The notes under the pieces: model-generated | Seen by the model: only the letters and a program-made list of their open reading frames with translations | The model's database searches: none | Told to the model about the DNA's origin: nothing | Position numbers and translations under genes: made by a program | Part shown: positions 54,638 through 63,183 of the stretch, piece by piece | How positions within the stretch are numbered: the stretch's first letter is position 1 | How the letters are laid out: the number at the start of each line of letters is the position of its first letter | Assembly (NCBI GenBank): GCA_003259005.1 | Contig: QLII01000001.1 | Coordinates: 6,191,001-6,255,000 of the forward strand | From: Spirosoma telluris | GTDB lineage: Bacteria; Bacteroidota; Bacteroidia; Cytophagales; Spirosomataceae | DNA: 64,000 nucleotides | Direction of reading: 5' to 3'

Positions 54638-54738
54638 ATGACCAATGTATAATGAACAATGGCCAAAGGCTGTTTCGACTTCGGTGGATGAACTGGCTGG
54701 CCATATGTATTATTCATTGTTCATTATACATTGGTCAT
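54638..54738. repeat. Palindrome running into the porU signal peptide
   Basis: Arms 54638-54661 and 54715-54738 are perfect 24-bp reverse complements (left arm starts ATGACCAATGTATAATGAAC). The right arm lies after the porU ATG at 54688 and encodes part of its signal peptide. The word family (AATGAATAATG, ACAATGAATAATAC) is shared with 38591-38669. The left arm starts 11 bases after the SprT stop codon. Confidence 0.88.
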
Positions 54739-57700
54739 GACAACACATATGCCCAGTCCGTGCTGCGCGAGGGGTTTGGGTAAAAATTGGCATTACTGAA
54801 TCGGGAGTTTATCGACTTACGCAGGCTCAGTTAGTTCAACTTAATTCTGTCTTTGCTACTGCCGATCCAAGACGGTTGCGACTCTATGGCAATGGAGGAG
54901 CGGCATTACCCCAACCCAACGCAACTCCCCGGCCAACGGATTTGACCGAAAATGCAATCCAGGTAGCTGGTGAATCCGACGGCCGATTCGACGCGAGTGA
55001 CGCGTTGGTATTCTTCGGGCAAGGTCCTCAGGTGGTGCGGTACGATTCAGTATCCCGGCGCTTCACCCATCAAATCAACCCCTATTCGGATACAACCTTT
55101 TATTTCCTGACGATTGGCAGTACCAGCGGGCTTCGTATTGCCGATCGCCCTGCTGGCTCGTTAGGGGCAATCCCGACGGTTACTACCTTCGACGACTATC
55201 AATTCCATGAACAGGACCTATTGAAATTGCCAGCAGTTCGTTCTGGTAGGGAGTGGCTTGGCGAATACCTGACGACTGATACAACCAAGGTTGTTCCGTT
55301 TGATGTTCCGGGGATTGTGGCCAATACACCGGTTCGACTGACAGCCTCGGTTGTGGCAGGCGCTACGGTGCCCACCCAATTTCGACTCCAGTTGAACGAT
55401 CAGTTAGTGGGCACAATGCCCCTTACATCCATTTCTGGTTACGAATATGATTATCAGGGCATTGCTCGAACCGATACTTTTCTGGCTAAACTCACAACTA
55501 CCAATAGCCCGCTTCGACTATCGATCACGTTTCGGAAGAATGGTTTGTATTCAGCGCAGGGCTACCTGAATTATTTGTCCGCACAGGTTTGGCGTGAACT
55601 CCGCCAATATGACAAACCGACCTGGATTCGTCGGTTATTGGCTGGTCAGTACGCCGTTAAGCAGGCTACAACCAACTTGCGTGTGTGGGACATAACAAAT
55701 CCACTTGTGCCAATTTCGCAGGGGTATACGCTGTCATCGGCGCAGGAGGCTGGTTGGGTAGCTTCCCGTTCAGGTGATTATTATTTGTTCACGGATTCAC
55801 AGATTCTGTCTTCAGTAGCATTGGTCACCGTATCGAACCAGGACTTGCACAGCCAAGATACCCCAGATCTGCTAATTGTGAGTCCAGTTGCCTGGTTAGA
55901 TCAGGCCGAGCGATTGGCTAAATTTCGTCGTGAACATGATCGACTATCGGTGCTGGTTGTGACAACGCAGCAGGTTTATAATGAATTTGGCTCAGGCCAG
56001 GCAGATCCAACGGCCATTCGGGACATGGCTCGTTACTTTTATCAGAAGCAGCCTGCTAAACTTCGGTATTTATTGCTTTTTGGCGATGCGACCTACGATT
56101 ACCGAAATATTGCAGGGCAGATTAGTGCGGCACAATTGGCCAATATGGTGCCGGTTTATGAAAGCCGGGAGTCCTTACATCCGGTTTTGAGCTATTCGTC
56201 CGACGATTATTTTGGCTTCATGGATGCTAGCGAGGGAGAGTGGCCAGAGACGTCAACGGGTGATTATTTATTGGATATTGGGTTAGGTCGATTACCTGTA
56301 AAGTCGGTAGATGAAGCCCGAACGGTGGTCGATAAACTGATTCGCTATAGTTCTGACGCATCGTTAATTGGCGATTGGCAAACGCGGGTCATGCTCGTTG
56401 CTGATGATGGCGATTATAATATCCATCAGCAGGACGCCGACTTAATGGCCAGAAACATTGAGAAAATCTCCCCCGCTTACCGACCCGAACGCATATTTCT
56501 GGACGATTACCCACAGGAGAATACATCCGCCGGGCAAAAAGCTCCGGTCGTTAATCAACTCATCAATCAGGCGGTTACCGATGGTCGGCTAATCATCAAT
56601 TACAGTGGGCATGGGGCGTTATAGGCCTTGCCGATGAGCAGGTAGTAACGCTTCAGGACATTCTTTCGTGGAAAAATGGGCGCTTGCCACTATTTGTAAC
56701 AGCTACCTGCCAGTTTGGGCGATACGATGATCCCAATGTTAATTCAGGTGCTGAACTGACTCTGTTGAGTCGTACAGGGGGGGGCATTGGATTATTGACA
56801 ACGACCCGTCCCGTTTATGCAAATACGAATTTGCTCCTGAACGAAGCCTTTTATAATACAGTCTTTACACCCATTAAAGACGAAATGCCTCGTCTGGGTG
56901 ATGTGATGCGGGGCACAAAAAATAATAGCCTAAGTGGTCCTGTAAACCGAAATTTTGCACTCCTGGGCGATCCATCCATGCGTCTGGCTTATCCGCAGGC
57001 CCAGGCCGTACTCACTCAGGTTAACGGGAAAGCTGTAACGCTAACGCGTGTTGACACACTCAAGGCATTACAAACGGTTGAGCTGGCAGGCGAAATTCGC
57101 CAGCAAACCCAACGCTTGTCCGATTTTACGGGTACGCTTCGGATGTCACTATACGATAAAGCAATAACTCACACAACGCTCGGGTCGGAAGCTGGAAGCC
57201 CTAAAATGACCTATCAGGCATTTAGTAATCCAATTTTTACGGGCCAGGTGCCCGTGCAGCAGGGCCGATTTGTGGTTCGGTTTACTATGCCGAAAGATAT
57301 TGATTATACGGTCGGGCCTGGGAAGCTCTATTTATACGCCACAAAATCAGATAGTCTGCTGGAGGCAACCGGAAGTTACGACAGCCTGCGTGTTGGCGGC
57401 AGTGTTTTTGCAGACAGCATTGATACACAGCCTCCCGTCGTAAAACTCACGGTAATAGGAGGGAGTCTCGAAGGTGACCTTGTTTATTGTACTGGGCCAG
57501 ATGTGCCCCTGCTTATCAATCTGTCCGATAATCAGGGTATTAATATTGCCCGGTCGGGCCTGGGCCACGAGCTAACGGCTCAACTTGGTGATCAGGCAAT
57601 CGTTGTATTAAATGAAAATTATGTCGCCAATAGCGCGGACGGGCGCCAGGGAGAAGCGCAATATACCTTTCGAAACGCAGCACCCGGTACCTATACGATT

Positions 57701-58087
57701 CGGGTCAAAGCCTGGGATATTAACAATAATTCAAGCGAGGGGGCGTTGACCATAGTAGTTTCTGAGCGGCCAGGCTTAGCTTTGCGGACGTTGCGAGCGA
57801 ATCCCAATCCGGTGGCTGCTCAAACAACGCTAACGGCCGAACTCAACCGTTCGGGCGAACCACTTGACTGGAAATTGGGTATTTATGATCTCAACAGTCG
57901 ATTGCTTAATCAGCAAACGGGTCAATGCACCAACTGTGATGCTGTCGTAACGGTTGGGGAATGGAGTGGTCTGACAGATTCTGGGCAACCGGTATCGAAT
58001 GGCCTATATATTATCCGACTCGAAATTCGTTCAGCAAGTGATGGTACAACAGCTTTTGGTACTTGCCGAATTGTACTAACAAAATGA
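54688..58087 (+). CDS. porU: Type IX secretion system sortase PorU, two frame slips
   Basis: The joined product of about 1133 residues is a C25-family cysteine protease at the cell surface that cleaves sorting domains and attaches cargo. The start is the ATG at 54688, whose signal peptide (MNWLAICIIHCSLYIGHDNT then YAQS) is partly encoded by the right arm of the palindrome. The frame slips at the G run 54771-54774 (REG then VWVKIGITESGVYRL) and at 56613-56616 (SGHG then GVIGLADEQVVTL); one extra base each restores it. Catalytic His is in NYSGHGG and Cys in FVTATCQFGRYDDP. A sorting-domain-like C-terminus (ANPNPVAAQTTLTAELNRSG) ends the protein. porV follows. Confidence 0.92.
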
Positions 58088-58137
58088 TTTAAAAAGGTTT
58101 AAAACTGTCTCATTTTTTCTAATCCAACGATTCATTG

Positions 58138-58145
58138 TAATTTTG
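58138..58145 (+). promoter_or_regulatory. Candidate -7 element of porV
   Basis: TAATTTTG matches TAnnTTTG and lies 60 bases before the ATG at 58206. It would let porV be expressed apart from porU, and rules out the upstream TTG at 58143 as start. Confidence 0.45.
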
Positions 58146-58205
58146 ACCGCACAGTACTGTCATTCTCACCATAATCAGTTGCTGTCGTTGACCAACTCTC
58201 TTTGT

Positions 58206-59387
58206 ATGAAGCGCAATTTTTTCCGTGTTCTTCTCGGCGTTTGCTTTTTCTTTCCTTTCGTCGTATCTGCTCAAACTACTCTTAACGGCACACCGCTAAA
58301 TGTTCCGACTTCATCAGTTCCTTTTCTGAACTTTACGCCCGACGCTCGATCGGGGGCGTTAGGGGAAGCTGGAGTAGCTCTTGGCGATCCTGATGCCAAT
58401 GCTGTTTTCTGGAATCCCTCGAAGCTGGTTTTCGCTAAGCAGAGTTCAGGGGGAGCCATCTCCTACACACCCTGGTTGCGAAACCTGATTGGTGATATGT
58501 ACTATACCTACCTGAGTGGCTATGGAAAGGTAGGTAAAAACTCCGTAGTCTCTGGCTCACTAATGTATTTCGATCTGGGAACGGTTGATTTTACAACAGC
58601 ACAGGGTGTTGCCGCTGGTACATTTAACTCCCGCGAGTATGCGATCACGGCTTCCTTTGCACAGCGACTTTCGCAAAATTTTTCGCTGGCTGTTGACTTG
58701 AAATACCTGAACTCTAACCTTGCTGCGGGCGGAGCCAACGTGGGGCTTAAACCAGGGACAACTGCAGCCGCTGACATCAGTGCCTATTATCATAATGAGG
58801 CACGCGACAATGCAACAGGCAAAGGGATTGGCTGGGCATTTGGTGGTATGATTTCTAACCTGGGTGGTCGCATCAACTACGGTGGAACCCAAAGTTATTT
58901 TATTCCGACGAACCTCCGCCTGGGAACCAGCCTGACGTTATACGCTGACCAGTACAATAAATTTAACTTTGTATTGGACGCTAATAAACTGATGGTACCA
59001 ACGCCCAATATTGTTAATGGGGTAAACCTGAATGCTAACAAAGATTATTTTTCTTCCGTATTTGGATCGTTTGCCGATGCCCCTGGTGGCTTCAGCGAGG
59101 AGTTGAAGGAGATTACCTTGTCGACGGGTATCGAGTACTGGTACAATGATCAGTTTGCTGCCCGAATTGGCTATTTCAACGAATCAAATGAGAAAGGAGG
59201 CCGTAAATACGTGACAACAGGTATTGGCCTTCGGCTCCAGCAGCGATTCGGTATTGACTTCTCGTACCTGGTTCCTATAAAACAGGGTAGCCCATTGTCT
59301 GATACGTTCCGGATTTCATTGTTGTTGAACTTCAACAAAGGAAACCGGGTTGGTGACGACGAAGCAGTAACAGACGATTCCAACTAA
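58206..59387 (+). CDS. porV: Type IX secretion outer-membrane protein PorV
   Basis: This 393-residue FadL-like beta-barrel starts at the ATG at 58206 with a signal peptide (MKRNFFRVLLGVCFFFPFVV then SAQ). Family marks include VPFLNFTPDARSGALGEAGV, ALGDPDANAVFWNPSKLVFA, LGTSLTLYADQYNKFNFVLD and the C-terminal barrel strands ending LNFNKGNRVGD. PorV binds the sorting domains of secreted cargo and delivers them to PorU, which is encoded just upstream. A palindrome follows the stop by 13 bases. Confidence 0.95.
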   Translation: MKRNFFRVLLGVCFFFPFVVSAQTTLNGTPLNVPTSSVPFLNFTPDARSGALGEAGVALGDPDANAVFWNPSKLVFAKQSSGGAISYTPWLRNLIGDMYYTYLSGYGKVGKNSVVSGSLMYFDLGTVDFTTAQGVAAGTFNSREYAITASFAQRLSQNFSLAVDLKYLNSNLAAGGANVGLKPGTTAAADISAYYHNEARDNATGKGIGWAFGGMISNLGGRINYGGTQSYFIPTNLRLGTSLTLYADQYNKFNFVLDANKLMVPTPNIVNGVNLNANKDYFSSVFGSFADAPGGFSEELKEITLSTGIEYWYNDQFAARIGYFNESNEKGGRKYVTTGIGLRLQQRFGIDFSYLVPIKQGSPLSDTFRISLLLNFNKGNRVGDDEAVTDDSN

Positions 59388-59400
59388 AATCAAAAGAGTT

Positions 59401-59497
59401 AAATAAGTGAAGAATGAAGAGTGAAAAGTGAAGAATAACTGTCTAGATAATGTCAGGTTTTATTCTTCATTTTTCACTCTTCATTCTTCACTTATTT
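59401..59497. repeat. 38-bp-arm palindrome after porV, AAGTGAAGAATGAAGAG words
   Basis: Arms 59401-59438 and 59460-59497 match with a single G-T pair over 38 bp. The arm repeats GTGAAGAATGAAGAGTGAAA-like words. It starts 14 bases after the porV stop and ends 34 bases before the M16 gene, both on the plus strand. Confidence 0.92.
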
Positions 59498-59531
59498 TTA
59501 CACCGTACCGGCGGACCGGCATCCACCTTAT

Positions 59532-60812
59532 ATGACACTCGATAGAACTCAGTCGCCTGCGTTTCAGGCAATTCACGAAATACAATTACCTTCCGTTCAA
59601 TCTCACCGTTTAGATAATGGAATTCCGTTACATCTGATTGCCGTTGACCAACAGCCTGTACTTCGCCTGGAATGTGTGTTTGATGCAGGCACCTGGTATG
59701 AGCAAGTTCCCAGTAGTGCATTCTTTGCCATGAAGATGCTCTCAGAAGGGACGACCTCACGTTCGTCGGCGCAGATTAGCGAGTACGTAGACCGCTATGG
59801 AGCGTTTATGGAACTCAATAGTGGTCCTGATCGCGCCAGTATTGTTATTCATTGTTTGACAAAGTTTCTGCCCGATATATTGCCACTTTTGGGTGAACTA
59901 CTCAATGAGCCAACCTTTCCACAGAAAGAGCTAGACGACCTTCGAAATATCACCCTCCAGAATTTGCGGGTAAACTATGAGAAGGGGGCTTACCTGGCAG
60001 GTGTGTTGTTTCGTGAAAAGCTCTTTGGAGCTGATCACCCCTATGGACGTAGCCAGCGCCCCGAAGCGGTTGAACAACTCACGCGTGACGGTGTAGTCGC
60101 TTTTTATGAACGGGTTATCCGAAATCAACAGTTTCAGATTATTCTGGCTGGACATGCTAGCGAGAACGAAGTCCTGTTAATTAACCGTGCCTTGGGCCAA
60201 ATGCCTACCCGAACCGATAGCCTGCCCGGCTTTTCGGGTAGTGTGCCCGCAGATAGCGATTTATTCATACTGGCCGAAAAACCAGACAGTGTACAATCGT
60301 CTATTCGGTTAGGTCGGCGATTGTTTACCCGGTCTCATCCCGATTTTTTCAGGATGCTGGTAACGAATGAGATTTTAGGGGGGTATTTCGGTTCGCGACT
60401 CATGAAGAATATTCGCGAAGAAAAAGGGTTTACCTATGGCATTTCATCGAATATGCCTTCGTTCCGGCGCGATGGTTATTTTCTGATTGGTACCGATGTT
60501 AATAAAGAAAACACGCAGGAAACACTAGACGAAATACGGAAGGAAATCAATATTCTTCAAACGGAGCCAGTCTCAGAAGGAGAGCTGGAAACAGTGAAAA
60601 ATTACATGGCTGGCGAGTTTGTTGGATCGCTCAATACACCATTTGAGATCGCAGATCGGTATAAAGTAATCTTGCTGGACGGGATGTCCCCTGATTTTCT
60701 GACGACCTACATTCGGAACCTTCGCGCAGTTACGCCTGCTGATGTGATGGAAATGGCTACCAACTATCTGGCCGTTGAAAGCTTTAGTGAAGTGGTTGTG
60801 GGTGGGAAATAG
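59532..60812 (+). CDS. M16-family peptidase homologue without the zinc motif
   Basis: This 426-residue soluble protein has two M16 (insulinase/PqqF-like) half-domains; the C-terminal one carries the FGSRLMKNIREEKGFTYGIS region that closes the active chamber in the family. In place of the catalytic HxxEH the N-terminal domain reads SSAFFAMKMLSEGTTSRS, so neither His nor Glu is present. Such inactive members commonly pair with an active M16 subunit, as in mitochondrial processing peptidase. No active partner is in the window. There is no signal peptide. Frame unbroken. Confidence 0.88.
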   Translation: MTLDRTQSPAFQAIHEIQLPSVQSHRLDNGIPLHLIAVDQQPVLRLECVFDAGTWYEQVPSSAFFAMKMLSEGTTSRSSAQISEYVDRYGAFMELNSGPDRASIVIHCLTKFLPDILPLLGELLNEPTFPQKELDDLRNITLQNLRVNYEKGAYLAGVLFREKLFGADHPYGRSQRPEAVEQLTRDGVVAFYERVIRNQQFQIILAGHASENEVLLINRALGQMPTRTDSLPGFSGSVPADSDLFILAEKPDSVQSSIRLGRRLFTRSHPDFFRMLVTNEILGGYFGSRLMKNIREEKGFTYGISSNMPSFRRDGYFLIGTDVNKENTQETLDEIRKEINILQTEPVSEGELETVKNYMAGEFVGSLNTPFEIADRYKVILLDGMSPDFLTTYIRNLRAVTPADVMEMATNYLAVESFSEVVVGGK

Positions 60813-60972
60813 TAGAATTTGGGGATTAAAATTAAGAAGCCAAGCTGTTTTGTAGGCTAAAAGATTGGCTGTTTAGTAACAATCCCTTAATTTTGGGGTT
60901 ACATTTCCTTTACAGAGCTAATCGTCCAGGCGGTTAGATTCTTTATCCAGCAACCAGTTCTTAACTTTTTTG

Positions 60973-61623
60973 ATGAACGTCCTAATCATTAGTGCCACTA
61001 CAGTAGTGGCTTATTTGCTGGGGTCAATTCCCTCAGCCGTTTGGTACGGCCAGGCTTTCTTTGGCCTCGACATTCGTGAGTATGGAAGTGGGAATGCGGG
61101 TGCTACAAATACATTCCGGGTGTTAGGCAAGCGCGCTGGAACGGTCGTGATGTTGTTGGATGTGTTGAAAGGATACACTGCCGCAATCTTATCAACCTTG
61201 CTTTGGTACGCCGACGTTATCACAGTTAATGAAATTCTAACATTCAAAATTGTTTTTGGTTTGGTTGCCGTAATTGGCCACCTGTATCCTGTGTTTGCCA
61301 ATTTTAAAGGAGGTAAAGGCGTGGCAACGTTACTGGGTATGATGCTGGCAACGCACCCCGAAATGGCGGCCGTGTGCATTGGTATTTTTCTACTAGTCGT
61401 TATTGCCTCGCAATACGTATCCCTAGGTTCTATCATGGCGGCACTTGCTTTTCCAGTACTCCTGTTACTACAGATTTTTGGTCAGAAAGAGAATCCGTTA
61501 TTGATTGTCTTCGGTTTCATTGTTTTTTTGCTGGTGGTATTTACACATCAGAAAAATATTGGCCGATTACTACGTGGCGAAGAAAGTCGTACGGTTCTGA
61601 TCCGGTTTCGGAAAAAGCACTAG
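60973..61623 (+). CDS. plsY: Acyl-phosphate glycerol-3-phosphate acyltransferase
   Basis: This 216-residue inner-membrane enzyme acylates glycerol 3-phosphate from acyl-phosphate, the first step of phospholipid synthesis. It has five membrane segments and the three PlsY motifs: LLGSIPSAVWYGQ, REYGSGNAGATNTFRVLGKR and FKGGKGVATLLG. The start is the ATG at 60973; a TTG just before it is in frame but unlikely. A clear terminator follows. Confidence 0.95.
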   Translation: MNVLIISATTVVAYLLGSIPSAVWYGQAFFGLDIREYGSGNAGATNTFRVLGKRAGTVVMLLDVLKGYTAAILSTLLWYADVITVNEILTFKIVFGLVAVIGHLYPVFANFKGGKGVATLLGMMLATHPEMAAVCIGIFLLVVIASQYVSLGSIMAALAFPVLLLLQIFGQKENPLLIVFGFIVFLLVVFTHQKNIGRLLRGEESRTVLIRFRKKH

Positions 61624-61653
61624 GCTAAGAAACACGATTCTGATACACATCAA

Positions 61654-61702
61654 CGCCCCGTCGTTGCGCGAAAAAGGCGTAACTTCGGGGCGAACTTTTT
61701 TT
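61654..61702 (+). terminator. Intrinsic terminator of plsY
   Basis: CGCCCCG at 61654-61660 pairs with CGGGGCG at 61686-61692; inside, GTTGCGC pairs with GCGTAAC, making a long stem. Seven T's follow at 61696-61702. It lies 30 bases after the plsY stop. Confidence 0.88.
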
Positions 61703-61761
61703 AGTTGATCGTTGACAGCCGTTAGCCAATAGTAAGCCTAATGACTGTCAACGACCAACTA
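61702..61761. repeat. Palindrome before the M20 peptidase gene, GTTGACAG/GTCGTTAGTC words
   Basis: TAGTTGATCGTTGACAG at 61702-61718 is mirrored by 61745-61761 with one mismatch. The loop contains CCGTTAGCCAATAGT, a variant of the GTCGTTAGTC family. It ends nine bases before the ATG of the M20 gene, directly after the plsY terminator. Confidence 0.75.
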
Positions 61762-61769
61762 TCGACTCT

Positions 61770-63130
61770 ATGACTAACTACCTTGACTCCAATAAGCAGC
61801 GATTTTTAGATGAATTGCTTGATTTGCTGCGCATTCCATCGGTTTCAGCCGATTCGAATTTCAAAGGCGACGTTCGCCGGGCTGCCGAATTTGTTAGAGA
61901 TAAACTAACGGCTGCCGGATTAGATAAAGCCAGTTTGCACGAAACACCGGGTCATCCGATTGTGTATGCTGAAAAAATTGTGGATGCCAACCGGCCAACT
62001 GTGCTGGTATATGGTCACTACGATGTTCAGCCTGCCGACCCCTATGAACTTTGGGATTCGCCCCCGTTTGAGCCAACCATTCGCAATGAACGTATTTATG
62101 CCCGGGGTGCCTGCGACGATAAAGGGCAGTTTTATATGCACATCAAAGCGATTGAAGCGATGGTGGCTACGGATGGTTTGCCCTGTAATGTGAAAGTGAT
62201 GATTGAAGGAGAAGAGGAAGTAGGCTCCGACCATCTTGGTACGTTTGTGAAAGAGAATCGCGATATGCTGAAAGCGGATGTGATTCTGATTTCAGATACC
62301 AGCATTATTTCGAATGAAACGCCTTCCCTTGAGATGGGACTTCGCGGTTTATCCTATGTTGAAGTACAGATAACAGGTGCCAATCGCGACCTGCATTCAG
62401 GCGTTTATGGAGGTGGTGTGGCAAACCCCATTAACGTATTGTGTGAGATGATTGCCTCACTTCACGACGAAGATGGGCGTGTTACCATACCCGGTTTTTA
62501 TGATAACGTTGATGAGCTGAGCGATGCCGAACGTGCGGAACTAGCGAAAGCCCCCTTCGACCTCGATGAGTACAAACGTGACCTGGGTATTACTGATGTG
62601 ATGGGTGAAACGGGCTACTCGACCAACGAGCGCACATCGATTCGGCCAACCTTAGATGTCAATGGCATTTGGGGTGGGTACACAGGCGAAGGCGCTAAAA
62701 CGGTACTTCCCTCGAAAGCATCCGCTAAAATCAGTATGCGGTTAGTGCCCCACCAAACGCCCGATGAAATTACGGAAATGTTTACGGCGCATTTCAAGTC
62801 AATCGCTCCGGCAGGCGTAACGGTTACGGTCATGCCCCACCACGGTGGTATGCCTTACGTTACTCCCGTTGATTCGGTTGAATTTGAAGCTGCCAGCAAA
62901 GCGTTTGAAGAAGCCTGGGGCAAGAAACCCATTCCAACCAGGGGGGAGGCAGCATCCCAATTACCGCTTTGTTTGAACAGGAACTCGGCATTAAATCCAT
63001 TCTTATGGGTTTCGGTCTGGATAGCGATGCCTTGCACTCACCCAATGAAAGTTATGGCCTTTTTAACTACTATAAAGGCATAGAAACCATTCCCTATTTC
63101 TATAAACACTACGCAGCTCTTAAACAGTAA
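61770..63130 (+). CDS. M20-family metallopeptidase (dipeptidase), one frame slip
   Basis: The joined product of about 453 residues is a cytoplasmic zinc dipeptidase-like enzyme. The metal ligands appear in order: His in LVYGHYDVQPADP, Asp in YARGACDDKGQ, Glu-Glu in MIEGEEEVGSDHLG, then DTSIISNETP, and the dimerisation domain (GLSYVEVQITGANRDLHSGV). The frame slips at the G run 62941-62946; one extra base gives PTRGGGSIPITALFEQELGI, and the frame runs to TAA at 63128-63130, supplying the last metal ligand (DALHSPNESY). The substrate peptides are unknown. Confidence 0.92.
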
Positions 63131-63183
63131 TTTATTTTAATAAGTCGCGGAAATCTGCTCCGGTTTAAACCCATCTTTTCTCT

